From contig DASZBJ010000058.1 in the NCBI GenBank assembly GCA_035944115.1, positions 62,001 to 126,000 of the forward strand: DNA of 64,000 nt. The letters are read 5' to 3'. Below, one piece after another: positions 17,895-26,330 of the stretch. Made by a program: the position numbers and the translations under genes. Under the pieces are notes generated by a model that ran no database searches, was not told the DNA's origin, and was given only the letters and a program-made list of their open reading frames with translations. This DNA is from Candidatus Babeliales bacterium (GTDB lineage: Bacteria; Babelota; Babeliae; Babelales; Vermiphilaceae). Position 1 is the first letter of the stretch. Each line of letters opens with the position of its first letter.

Positions 17895-18287
17895 ATGAAT
17901 ATAGTTAAGAAATTATTGTTATCTATGCTTGTGATCGCAAGTGTAGCGCAGACAGGATTATTGTATGCTCCACACGGTGGCGGCGGTGGTGGCGGAGGTC
18001 ACGGCGGTGGAGGCCATGGTGGCGGTGGCGGTGGACGTGCTGCTGTATCAGGTGGTGGTGGCGGTGGACGTGCTGCTGTATCACATGGCGGCGAAGGTCG
18101 TGATGGTGGACGACGTGGTGGCGAAGGTCGCAGAGGCCATTTCCATGATGGTGGCCGTCGAGGTGGTGGCTATTGGAGTGGCGGTGTATGGATTGGTGAT
18201 GGCCCGTATTGGGATGATTATGATGATTATGATGATTATGGTTATTATACGCCAGTTGATGCAGCCCTTGATGTAGTTGGCTATTAA
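17895..18287 (+). CDS. Secreted glycine-rich protein
   Basis: 130 residues from the ATG at 17895, six bases after AAGGAG. Signal peptide 1-24 of the shared MNIVKKLLLSML type. The mature part is a Gly/His/Arg tract with two copies of GGGGRAAVS encoded by a 33-base direct repeat (near 18026 and 18059), then an Arg/Gly segment, a WSGGVWIGDGPYW motif and a DDYDDYDDYGYY tail like that of the 16114 protein. Composition resembles glycine-rich structural or matrix proteins. No known domain. Fifteen bases separate it from the next gene, so the two are co-transcribed. Confidence 0.8.
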   Translation: MNIVKKLLLSMLVIASVAQTGLLYAPHGGGGGGGGHGGGGHGGGGGGRAAVSGGGGGGRAAVSHGGEGRDGGRRGGEGRRGHFHDGGRRGGGYWSGGVWIGDGPYWDDYDDYDDYGYYTPVDAALDVVGY

Positions 18288-18302
18288 AAATAAGGAGAGG
18301 TT

Positions 18303-18758
18303 ATGTTGAATAAAATAAAAACAAAACTGTTTTTCCTGCTTGCTATCATTGGTGTAGGGTGTATCACCCCGTCACTTAATGCATGGCGAGGTCGTTGGGG
18401 AGGCGGCTATGGATGGGGTGGTCGTCGATGGGGAGTTGGTCTTGGATATCGACGTCCTTATGGATATTGGGGTGGTTATTACGGTCGCCCATATTATTAT
18501 GATGATTATGCACCTTCTCGTACCGTCGTTGTTGAAAAATCTACAACAACAAAAGAAACTACCGTGAAGAATGATACTAAGCAAACGTTGTATGTAGAAT
18601 CAAATCAGGAATCTCGTAATGTTGCGCCGGGTGAACGAATTGTTATTCGTGGTCGTCGGGTGGCAATTGAAGGTGATAATGGTACATTGCCCCAACGTGA
18701 TTATGGATCGTCTGTACAGGTAACTGAAGATACGCAAGGACGGTTGCAAGCGCGATAA
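18303..18758 (+). CDS. Secreted Gly/Tyr-rich protein with small C-terminal domain
   Basis: 151 residues. Signal peptide 1-27. Residues about 28-75 are Arg/Gly/Trp/Tyr-rich, ending in RPYYYDDYAP, which links it to the preceding small proteins. Residues about 78-151 are different: normal complexity, predicted beta-rich, with VKNDTKQTLYVES and VAPGERIVIRGRRVAIEG, which look like a small beta domain. ATG follows AAGGAGAGGTT. Last gene before the terminator at 18784. Function unknown; the beta domain could carry or anchor the low-complexity part. Confidence 0.82.
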   Translation: MLNKIKTKLFFLLAIIGVGCITPSLNAWRGRWGGGYGWGGRRWGVGLGYRRPYGYWGGYYGRPYYYDDYAPSRTVVVEKSTTTKETTVKNDTKQTLYVESNQESRNVAPGERIVIRGRRVAIEGDNGTLPQRDYGSSVQVTEDTQGRLQAR

Positions 18759-18783
18759 CGCAATCATGAAATTGATACAAGAT

Positions 18784-18816
18784 AAGGCTCAATGATGTTC
18801 TCATTGGGCCTTTTTC
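18784..18816 (+). terminator. Rho-independent terminator
   Basis: AAGGCTCAATGA pairs with TCATTGGGCCTT over 12 positions and runs into T5. It separates the small-protein cluster from the ten-gene array. Confidence 0.88.
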
Positions 18817-18826
18817 ATTGCGATTA

Positions 18827-18856
18827 TTGTTTTGAAGGATGGCTCTTATGTATGAT
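18827..18856 (+). promoter_or_regulatory. Candidate promoter of the ten-gene array
   Basis: TTGTTT (18827-18832), 18 nt, TATGAT (18851-18856), 65 bases upstream of A1 and after the preceding terminator. It lacks the CATATAGAAT segment. No comparably good promoter is evident in the short gaps between later array genes. Confidence 0.5.
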
Positions 18857-18921
18857 GGCAAAGGGGTAGGAGATTCGCCTCCATTCATAGTACGGCGGAT
18901 AAGAAAGAAGGGGTGTAGGGG

Positions 18922-21900
18922 ATGCTATCAAAAAATAGTTTTATTAATTCATTATTATGTGCTTTTTTATTGAGCGGCTTTATGCCGCTCTTTGCAATGC
19001 AACGTATTCAAAAGATGGTGCAGGGTAAAACAAAAAACATTTTTGATGCGATTGAAAAAGGACGTATTGAATCGGTAAAATATTGGTTGGATCGGGGAGT
19101 AGATATTGAATCGGCGAACGCATTGGGACGTACGCCACTCATGAAAGCGGTTGAGTCTGTTGATGATGCTGGTTTAGCGATAGTGCAATTATTGCTGGAC
19201 CGGGGTGCAAATATTCAAGCGACTGATCGTGCTGGGTTGACGCCATTATTGTTAGCAGTCGAGTACAATAGAATTAAAGTAGTTAAAGAACTTCTTGCTC
19301 GGAATGCACGTCTCGATGTGGTGAGTAAGAGGGGCTTTACTCCTCTGAAAATTCTCCTTATAAAGAGTCATAAAGAAAGTATTTTGCCCTTACTGCAACT
19401 GCTCTTAGATCACGGCGCCAAGATCGATGAACGTTATGAATCAGGTGACACTCCATTATCACAGGCGATTAAAAATAATCGTTTTGATGCAGTAAAGTTT
19501 TTCTTGGATCGGCATGCTGACATTGAGGCGAGTAATCAAGGAGGCAAGACACCGCTGATGGAGGCTGTGCTATGGGGTAATACGGATATCGCAGAATTAC
19601 TGCTACAGCGGGGCGCAAATATTGAAGCGCAAGATATGGAAGGTAATACTCCACTACTCTTGGCAGCTAAGCAGGGGATCCTTAAAAGTCTGCAGTTACT
19701 TCTTGATAAAAAGGCAAATATCGAAGCTTTTAATAAACAAGGCGAGACTGCGCTTGCGAGTGCGGTAATGTGGGGCAGGCAGGAGTCGACTGCATTGTTA
19801 TTAGCACGCGGAGCAAACCCGAAGGTCAAAACCGCGGACGGAGACAGCTTGCTGATTTCAGCAATTCGAGGTGATAGTCCGGCAATAGCGAAACAGTTAT
19901 TAGAAGTTGGTGTGGATATTCAAGCGCAAGATGCAAAAGGTTTGACTGCTCTACAGCTTGCTATTTTAGGAAAATCTCAAAATATAATTCCCATGCTTCT
20001 TGAACGAGGAGCTTTTATCACCGAAAAGGACGTTCGAGATATACTTGATTTGGCTTTGTTTTATTCCAATGAGAATTTGTTGCATGCGCTGCAGATGAGG
20101 GGTTTTAAAGATGTTATCAATACCCCGGATGCTCGGGGCGAGTTATTGTTAACACAATCTATCATGAAGAATGACAGCAACCGTGTTGTATTTTTAATAA
20201 AACAGGGCGCTAATCCGTATGCACAAGATGCTACAGGATTTGATGCTTTTGATTATGTGCAAGCGCAAAACAGAAAAACAGAAATTTTTAAGTTTTTTAA
20301 AGAACAATTTCCCCAAGAGATGGTCCACAGAGAACAAGCTGACGGAAGTCGTGCACAGTTTGTATCGATCGAAGGGGGAGTAACACCAACAGAGATTCAT
20401 TATGCACAGTTTCGTGAAATCATAGAAAAAAAATATGAAAATGTTTTAGAGGATTTCGTGGTGCAGGAATGTATTGCAAAAGAACGCATTGCGTATGCGC
20501 AAGATAACTATGTTTTTTATCGTGCAGAGCCAGGAAAATATAGAATATATCAGTATGTGATACAAGAGTTTGATGATTTATTGAGATCATTTGGTAAAAA
20601 TAAAGATTCATTTGTTTTCACTCGTTTTTTTAAAGATGCGGCGCTAGAGCAAACGATCAATGAGTATATAGATACAAAGCCATGGGCGGCGCACAAAATA
20701 GATCCAACTAAAAATGTTCTTTTATCAACCAACATACCATTATTTGGCAATGTTGGAACTCCGGGTAGCTGCACGTGGGAATATTTTAAAAATAATCATG
20801 AAGCGGAAACGTGGATAGAATTGGATACACTTTTTAAGCGAGTATTTAATCTTTATGGCTTTGATACACGCTACATTGATCAAGAGCTTATGCCATTGCA
20901 AGAGGGAGGGCTTGAGCGTATGGCGTCGCTGCAGCAAATTATTATTCCGAAAAAAATTGTCGATGATGTGGCAATGTTAGCGGCGGTTGGTTATTGCGTG
21001 CCATGGCCTACCGTCGTTGATCCATCGTGCTGGGATCCAGAGGCTCTTAGTGCAGATCGATACGGAAATGGCACCCGAGGGCGCCACACGCGTATAGGAT
21101 CGATTATAGATAACTATAGAATAAAACAAATTCCAATAGATGATGCATATCAGGCGCGGATTTTTATGAATGCAGCCTATGGTTTAAATCCTGCCAGTGG
21201 CATTACCTTTAATGTATATACACGTTTGCCTAAATCAGATACGCGCATTGAAAAACTGAAAGCGCAGGTGCGTGCAATTACCGATAAGATGTTCGGCGAG
21301 TGGTTTGCCGATCAAGTGATGCGCGATGATCGGCCGCTTACTATGACGGGTGAAGAGTTACGAGCGGTGCTAAAAAATTATGGTAATGGTAATGTCGATA
21401 GGCAAAACGCTTTTTTTGATGCCTTCAGGAAGCGTAAAGAGCAATCGGGTGAGGATCGTAAATATGAAGCTGATATATCAGAACAAGAAAAGGGACAAGC
21501 GGTTGCGCAGGTGGCGGCGCGCATAGCACGGGAAGATATTCGATCAGGGGCGCGAGAGGCGCACGTGAAAGAAATAGAAAAAACGGCGACCGCAGCATCA
21601 TTAAAAGAATATGTGCCAGCGAGTATTTGGCAAGAATATGCACAGGGTCACGAGCTTGCGAAGGAGGGCATGGCAGTATTATATAGTAACGATTGTGTAA
21701 GGGATGCCTTTTATAATGCACGTATTGCTAAAAAAACATCGCGTGTTGCCCGTATCGCCACATATAATGTTCATCTTTGGAAAGATGCCATTGGAGTTGA
21801 TGCATACCAAGATATTCTTAATGTAATTGCCCAGATTCAAGCAGATATTCTTGTACTGCAAGAGGTATTAATGTTTGATGAAGCGCAAATAAAGAAAGAC

Positions 21901-22779
21901 CTTGCTGCGTTAGGGTATGTCTATCCACCAACATTTGCACCAATGGATCGGATTGGTGGGGTGCAATTTGGCAATATGATTGTTTCAAAATATCCGTTTG
22001 TTAAGCCGCCGTTTCGAACAACATATGCGGCTAATGCTCGAGATGATCAGCGCAACTTTATTAATGCACACATACAATTACCAAATGGTTCTATTATATC
22101 ACTGTATGGCACGCACTTAGATGTGTGGGATGAAACAGGCGCAGTGCGTGAAAAACAGGTGCGTGAATTACTTGAGCACGTGCAAAAAGATCCGCACGAA
22201 AATATAGTTCTTGCAGGTGACTGCAATGCAGTGCGGCGTTCTGATTACGAGTATGAAGTTGCGGGAAAATCGGTATGGGATATGCAGACGGAGCAATTTT
22301 TAAAGCGCGTTCCGGCGCGGTTAAGATTACAAGAAGTGCCGACGCAGGCTTTGCAGAATATAGAGCGCGCCGGCTTTAAAGATTGTTTTACCGCTGCGGG
22401 TATTGCTGGTCCAAAATATACCGTGTGGACGGGAACGATCGTTGATTTTATTTTCTGTGCACAAAAGTGGAATCTTCCTATTGATGGGTGCTACATATAT
22501 TTTACTGCCGCGAGTGATCACCTACCGGTTATCATGGATGTGCGCATTGTAAAAACGAAATTTGCAAAGGAATTAGAACGCCTTGCGCGGCAAAAAGCAG
22601 AGCAGGTTGCGCGCAGCGAAGAATTAGTTCATCGAGAAAAAAAGAGACAAATGCAAGAAGCAACTGAGGGCGAGCACGAAGAAAAGAAATGGCCACAGGA
22701 AGGGGGGAGAGAGCAACAAGAAACGCAACGTGCTATTGAGCAAGATATTGAATGGAATGCAGCACTTATGGGATTTTAA
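18922..22779 (+). CDS. Array protein A1: secreted ankyrin + MID + EEP (DNase I-like)
   Basis: 1285 residues, the longest array member. Signal peptide 1-26. About 12 ankyrin repeats span 38-445, ending in the array-wide cap GANPYAQDATGFDAFDY. MID domain about 488-800, with VFYRAEPGKYR (531-541), IPLFGN (605-610), GSCTW, SLQQIIIPKKIVD and GLNPASG. A charged helical linker with SIWQEY (901-906) leads to the EEP domain at about 942-1211. Its catalytic set is complete: N949 (TYNVH), E981 (LQEV), H1065 and D1067 (GTHLD), D1100 and N1102 (GDCN), D1175, and D1199-H1200 (SDHLP). The linker and tail after it are Glu/Lys/Gln-rich and end in EWNAALMGF, shared only with A10. EEP enzymes are nucleases or phosphoesterases; the substrate here is unknown. 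Confidence 0.92.
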   Translation: MLSKNSFINSLLCAFLLSGFMPLFAMQRIQKMVQGKTKNIFDAIEKGRIESVKYWLDRGVDIESANALGRTPLMKAVESVDDAGLAIVQLLLDRGANIQATDRAGLTPLLLAVEYNRIKVVKELLARNARLDVVSKRGFTPLKILLIKSHKESILPLLQLLLDHGAKIDERYESGDTPLSQAIKNNRFDAVKFFLDRHADIEASNQGGKTPLMEAVLWGNTDIAELLLQRGANIEAQDMEGNTPLLLAAKQGILKSLQLLLDKKANIEAFNKQGETALASAVMWGRQESTALLLARGANPKVKTADGDSLLISAIRGDSPAIAKQLLEVGVDIQAQDAKGLTALQLAILGKSQNIIPMLLERGAFITEKDVRDILDLALFYSNENLLHALQMRGFKDVINTPDARGELLLTQSIMKNDSNRVVFLIKQGANPYAQDATGFDAFDYVQAQNRKTEIFKFFKEQFPQEMVHREQADGSRAQFVSIEGGVTPTEIHYAQFREIIEKKYENVLEDFVVQECIAKERIAYAQDNYVFYRAEPGKYRIYQYVIQEFDDLLRSFGKNKDSFVFTRFFKDAALEQTINEYIDTKPWAAHKIDPTKNVLLSTNIPLFGNVGTPGSCTWEYFKNNHEAETWIELDTLFKRVFNLYGFDTRYIDQELMPLQEGGLERMASLQQIIIPKKIVDDVAMLAAVGYCVPWPTVVDPSCWDPEALSADRYGNGTRGRHTRIGSIIDNYRIKQIPIDDAYQARIFMNAAYGLNPASGITFNVYTRLPKSDTRIEKLKAQVRAITDKMFGEWFADQVMRDDRPLTMTGEELRAVLKNYGNGNVDRQNAFFDAFRKRKEQSGEDRKYEADISEQEKGQAVAQVAARIAREDIRSGAREAHVKEIEKTATAASLKEYVPASIWQEYAQGHELAKEGMAVLYSNDCVRDAFYNARIAKKTSRVARIATYNVHLWKDAIGVDAYQDILNVIAQIQADILVLQEVLMFDEAQIKKDLAALGYVYPPTFAPMDRIGGVQFGNMIVSKYPFVKPPFRTTYAANARDDQRNFINAHIQLPNGSIISLYGTHLDVWDETGAVREKQVRELLEHVQKDPHENIVLAGDCNAVRRSDYEYEVAGKSVWDMQTEQFLKRVPARLRLQEVPTQALQNIERAGFKDCFTAAGIAGPKYTVWTGTIVDFIFCAQKWNLPIDGCYIYFTAASDHLPVIMDVRIVKTKFAKELERLARQKAEQVARSEELVHREKKRQMQEATEGEHEEKKWPQEGGREQQETQRAIEQDIEWNAALMGF

Positions 22780-22845
22780 TGACATGAGCATAATGACGAT
22801 GTTGAGGTGCCAAAAGGATTTATAAATACTATAAAGGGGTAAGGG

Positions 22846-25800
22846 ATGTTGGGATCGATACGTATCAAGTTTTTTATAATGATGACAGTGTTATGTGGTG
22901 CGTCACCGCTGTTTGCGGCGTACATCAGCGGCCGAGGCAATACAGTCGATTTTCCTGATGCTATTGCACGGGAAAACGTAGGTGCTATTGCTCATTGGCT
23001 TGGGACGAGGCAATCGGTGAGTCGTAACACATTGACACGTGCATTGCTGGCTACCATTAAAGCAGCTGTTGTGCCAAATGAAGAAACGCGTTTAGAGGTT
23101 GTGAAGCGTTTACTTAATGAAGGCGCACCGATTGAAGAAGTTGATGAATTGGGGCGCACGCCGCTCATGCTTGCTATAAACGGAGGACATATTGACATCG
23201 CGAAGCTGTTACTAGAGCGGGGTGCAAGTATGAAGGCTCGCTCCAGTCAGGGTACCAGTATCTTTGAATTTGTTCCAAGGGGCAATGTGGCACTTATGCA
23301 ATTGTTGCTCGATAACAAATTGGCTATTGAAGCTCAAGATAAATGGGGTGGGACAATATTACAATGGGCGGTATCGGGTGATGACGTGCCAATGGTAGCC
23401 CTCTTGCTTGAGCGCGGGGCCAAGACAGAAGTAAGAAATGGATATAGTGGCGAAACCTTGTTGCTTTTGGCAGTGAGCTATCGTTTTTTAGATGTTGTTA
23501 GGTTATTGCTTCAAGCAAACGCGGACATTGAGGCGGAAGATAAGCGTGGAAATCGTGCATTAACGATTGCTTTTGAGAAACGGAATGCTGATGCTGATAT
23601 GGTATCGTTGTTGCTTGAATATGGGGCGTCTTGTACGCCGCAGCAAATAGCCGATTTTGTTGATTTTGCAGTATCAAAAGGACATGAAAAGATGCTGCAA
23701 TCTTTGGAATTGCGAAAGTTTCCCGTTGCAGACCTTATTAATAAGCCTACGCAAAACGGGGAAACTTTGTTGATGCAATATGTTATCCGTAATAATTATT
23801 CTGTAGTGGCACTTTTACTTAATCATGGTGCGAATCCGTTTGTGCGAGATGCAGCAGGATTTACGGTATTTGATTATGTGCGGGGGCAGCAAAAAAACAG
23901 TAAGATGTTTTTATTATTTATTGAGAAATTCCCTGAGCAAATGAGGGAGTCGAAGGGTTCTGTATCGGTCTCGCCCGACGATATCCCGTTGGGCAAAGGC
24001 AATACTCCGACTGAAGTTCATTACAGACGTTTCAGTGCACAGATAGAGCTGGAAAAAAATTACGGAAAGGTCCTTGAGAATCCTATAGTGCAAGAATGCA
24101 TTGCGAAAGAGCGCGTTGCGTATGAGCAAGATAAATATGTTTTTTACCATGGAGAACCGGGAAAATATAGAATATACGAGTATCTTTTGCAGGAGCTTGA
24201 TGATCTGGTGAGATCGTTTGGCAAGACTACGCGTGATTTTATTTTTACTCGTTTTTTCAAAGATGCAGCGCAGGAAATGACTATTAATGAATATATAGAT
24301 ACAAGACCGTGGCGCGCAAATGAAGATCCTACCAAAAATGTTTTATTGTCGGCTAGTATGGCGTTGTTTGGCAATATATATAATAAAACAAGTTGTCCGT
24401 GGTATTATTTTTCACAGAATGCATCGGCCACCAAGATTGACTTAAATCCACTGTTTGAATCGATTTTTGAGCGTTATGGATTTGATAAAGCCTATATCAA
24501 GAGTGAGTTATTGCCATTGCAACAGGGAGCGCTTGATTCTGCTGGATCACTGCTACAAATCATTGTGCCGAAAAATATTGTAGATAAGGTGGTGATGCTT
24601 GCGGATGTTGGTTATTGTGTGCCATGGCCAGATATGGTTGATCCATCTTGCTGGGATCCACAAGCAATCAGTGCAGATAGATCTAGAGTGATTAAGCAAG
24701 GAAGGCATACGTGCATTGCTTCGATTATTGATAAATATCGGACGGGTGCGATTCCTGTTGATGATACGTTTCAAATGCGGATTTTCATGAATGCGGCCTA
24801 TGGTTTAAACCCTAACAGTGGGATTACTTTTAATCTTTACAGTACGTTGCCAGAAGCGCGCTTGTTACGCTTAAAAGAGCAAATACATGCAATTGCAGAC
24901 AAGATGTTTGGTCAGTGGCTAGCAGATCTGGTGATGAGTGCAGATCGACCACTGATTATGTCAAGCGAGGAACTGCGTGCAATGCTTAAACATTATGGTA
25001 AGGGCGATGTAGCAAGACAAACAGCGTTCTTTGAAGCATTTAAGAAGAAGTTGCACGTGGAAAGTGAAGAGCGTAAGTACGAGGCTGATAAGAATCCAGT
25101 GCAGGAAATGGGACACGCAGTTGCCCAAGTAGCAGCACGAGTTGCTCACGAGGAAATTATCTCTGATGCAAGAAAAGGGGTAGGAGTAAGGTCTGATGCA
25201 GCACGACTAAAAGAGTATCGTCCCGCAACTATTTGGCAAGAATATGGAGATGGTAAAACAGTTACAAAACAAGATATGCGAGCATTATATTTTAAAGATT
25301 GTGCGCGAGATGCCATATATAATGCGCGTATTCCAGAAAAAACAGCGCGCGTTGTGCGGATTGCTACCTATAATGTTCATCTTTGGAAGGATCTGTCTGG
25401 GAATCATGCATACCAAGACATTCTTGAGGTGATTGCCCAGATTCAAGCAGATGTTCTTGTACTGCAAGAGGTGTTAATGTTTGATGAAGCGCAAATAAAG
25501 AAAGACCTTGCTGGGTTAGGATATGTCTATCCACCAACATTTGCGCCAATGGATCAGATTGGCGGGGTGCAATTTGGCACTATGATTGTTTCAAAATATC
25601 CATTTGTTCAACCGCCGTCGCGGATAGTATATGCGGCTAATAATCAAAGAGAAAAGCGCAATTTTATCAATGCCAAAATACGCGTGTCCGGTGATTCTAT
25701 AGTATCGGTGTATGGCACGCATTTGGATGTCCGGGATGAGACGGGTAAAACGCGTGAATTGCAGGTGCGTGAATTACTTGAGCATGTGCAAAAAGATGAA

Positions 25801-26268
25801 CATGACAATATAGTTCTTGCAGGTGACTGGAATGCAGTGCGGCGTTCTGATTACGAGTATGAAGTTGCGGGGAAATCGGTATGGGATATGCAGACGGAGC
25901 AATTTTTAAAACGAGTGGAAGGGCGGTTTGAGTTGCATGAAATACCAACCAATGCATTGCAGGATATAGAACGTAATAATTTTAAAGATTGTTTTACCGC
26001 TGCAGGTATTGCAGGTCCAAAATATACCGTATGGTCTGGCACGGAGGTGGATTTTATTTTCTGTGCGCAAAAATGGAATCTTTCTATTGATGGATGCTAT
26101 CTCTATTTTAGTGCAGCCAGTGACCACCTGCCGGTGATCATGGATGTGCGGATTGCAAAAACGAAATTCGCAAAAGAACGAGATCGTGCGCCGCAAGGAG
26201 AAAAGGGACAGGTCCAGCAAGCGGCTGAGCGTGAAGAAGAAGAAAAAAAATCGGCACAGCAAGAGTAA
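22846..26268 (+). CDS. Array protein A2: secreted ankyrin + MID + EEP
   Basis: 1140 residues. Signal peptide 1-24. Ankyrin region about 34-350, fewer units than A1. MID about 387-690; here the VFYRAE motif reads VFYHGE (432-437, His435), the second motif LSASMALFGN and the third SLLQIIVPKNIVD, which sets A2 and A3 apart as a subtype. EEP about 837-1104 with N843, E875, H959, D961, D994, N996 and D1093-H1094 intact. The Glu-rich tail is shorter than that of A1 and lacks the EWNAALMGF end. The 5' leader (GGTGCCAAAAGGATT through AAAGGGGTAAG) is nearly the same as that of A3, so the two arose by a duplication that included the leader. Confidence 0.92.
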   Translation: MLGSIRIKFFIMMTVLCGASPLFAAYISGRGNTVDFPDAIARENVGAIAHWLGTRQSVSRNTLTRALLATIKAAVVPNEETRLEVVKRLLNEGAPIEEVDELGRTPLMLAINGGHIDIAKLLLERGASMKARSSQGTSIFEFVPRGNVALMQLLLDNKLAIEAQDKWGGTILQWAVSGDDVPMVALLLERGAKTEVRNGYSGETLLLLAVSYRFLDVVRLLLQANADIEAEDKRGNRALTIAFEKRNADADMVSLLLEYGASCTPQQIADFVDFAVSKGHEKMLQSLELRKFPVADLINKPTQNGETLLMQYVIRNNYSVVALLLNHGANPFVRDAAGFTVFDYVRGQQKNSKMFLLFIEKFPEQMRESKGSVSVSPDDIPLGKGNTPTEVHYRRFSAQIELEKNYGKVLENPIVQECIAKERVAYEQDKYVFYHGEPGKYRIYEYLLQELDDLVRSFGKTTRDFIFTRFFKDAAQEMTINEYIDTRPWRANEDPTKNVLLSASMALFGNIYNKTSCPWYYFSQNASATKIDLNPLFESIFERYGFDKAYIKSELLPLQQGALDSAGSLLQIIVPKNIVDKVVMLADVGYCVPWPDMVDPSCWDPQAISADRSRVIKQGRHTCIASIIDKYRTGAIPVDDTFQMRIFMNAAYGLNPNSGITFNLYSTLPEARLLRLKEQIHAIADKMFGQWLADLVMSADRPLIMSSEELRAMLKHYGKGDVARQTAFFEAFKKKLHVESEERKYEADKNPVQEMGHAVAQVAARVAHEEIISDARKGVGVRSDAARLKEYRPATIWQEYGDGKTVTKQDMRALYFKDCARDAIYNARIPEKTARVVRIATYNVHLWKDLSGNHAYQDILEVIAQIQADVLVLQEVLMFDEAQIKKDLAGLGYVYPPTFAPMDQIGGVQFGTMIVSKYPFVQPPSRIVYAANNQREKRNFINAKIRVSGDSIVSVYGTHLDVRDETGKTRELQVRELLEHVQKDEHDNIVLAGDWNAVRRSDYEYEVAGKSVWDMQTEQFLKRVEGRFELHEIPTNALQDIERNNFKDCFTAAGIAGPKYTVWSGTEVDFIFCAQKWNLSIDGCYLYFSAASDHLPVIMDVRIAKTKFAKERDRAPQGEKGQVQQAAEREEEEKKSAQQE

Positions 26269-26330
26269 AGCATACGTGACAAGGTTGGAGGGTGCCAAAA
26301 GGATTGATAAGTAATATAAAGGGGTAAGAG

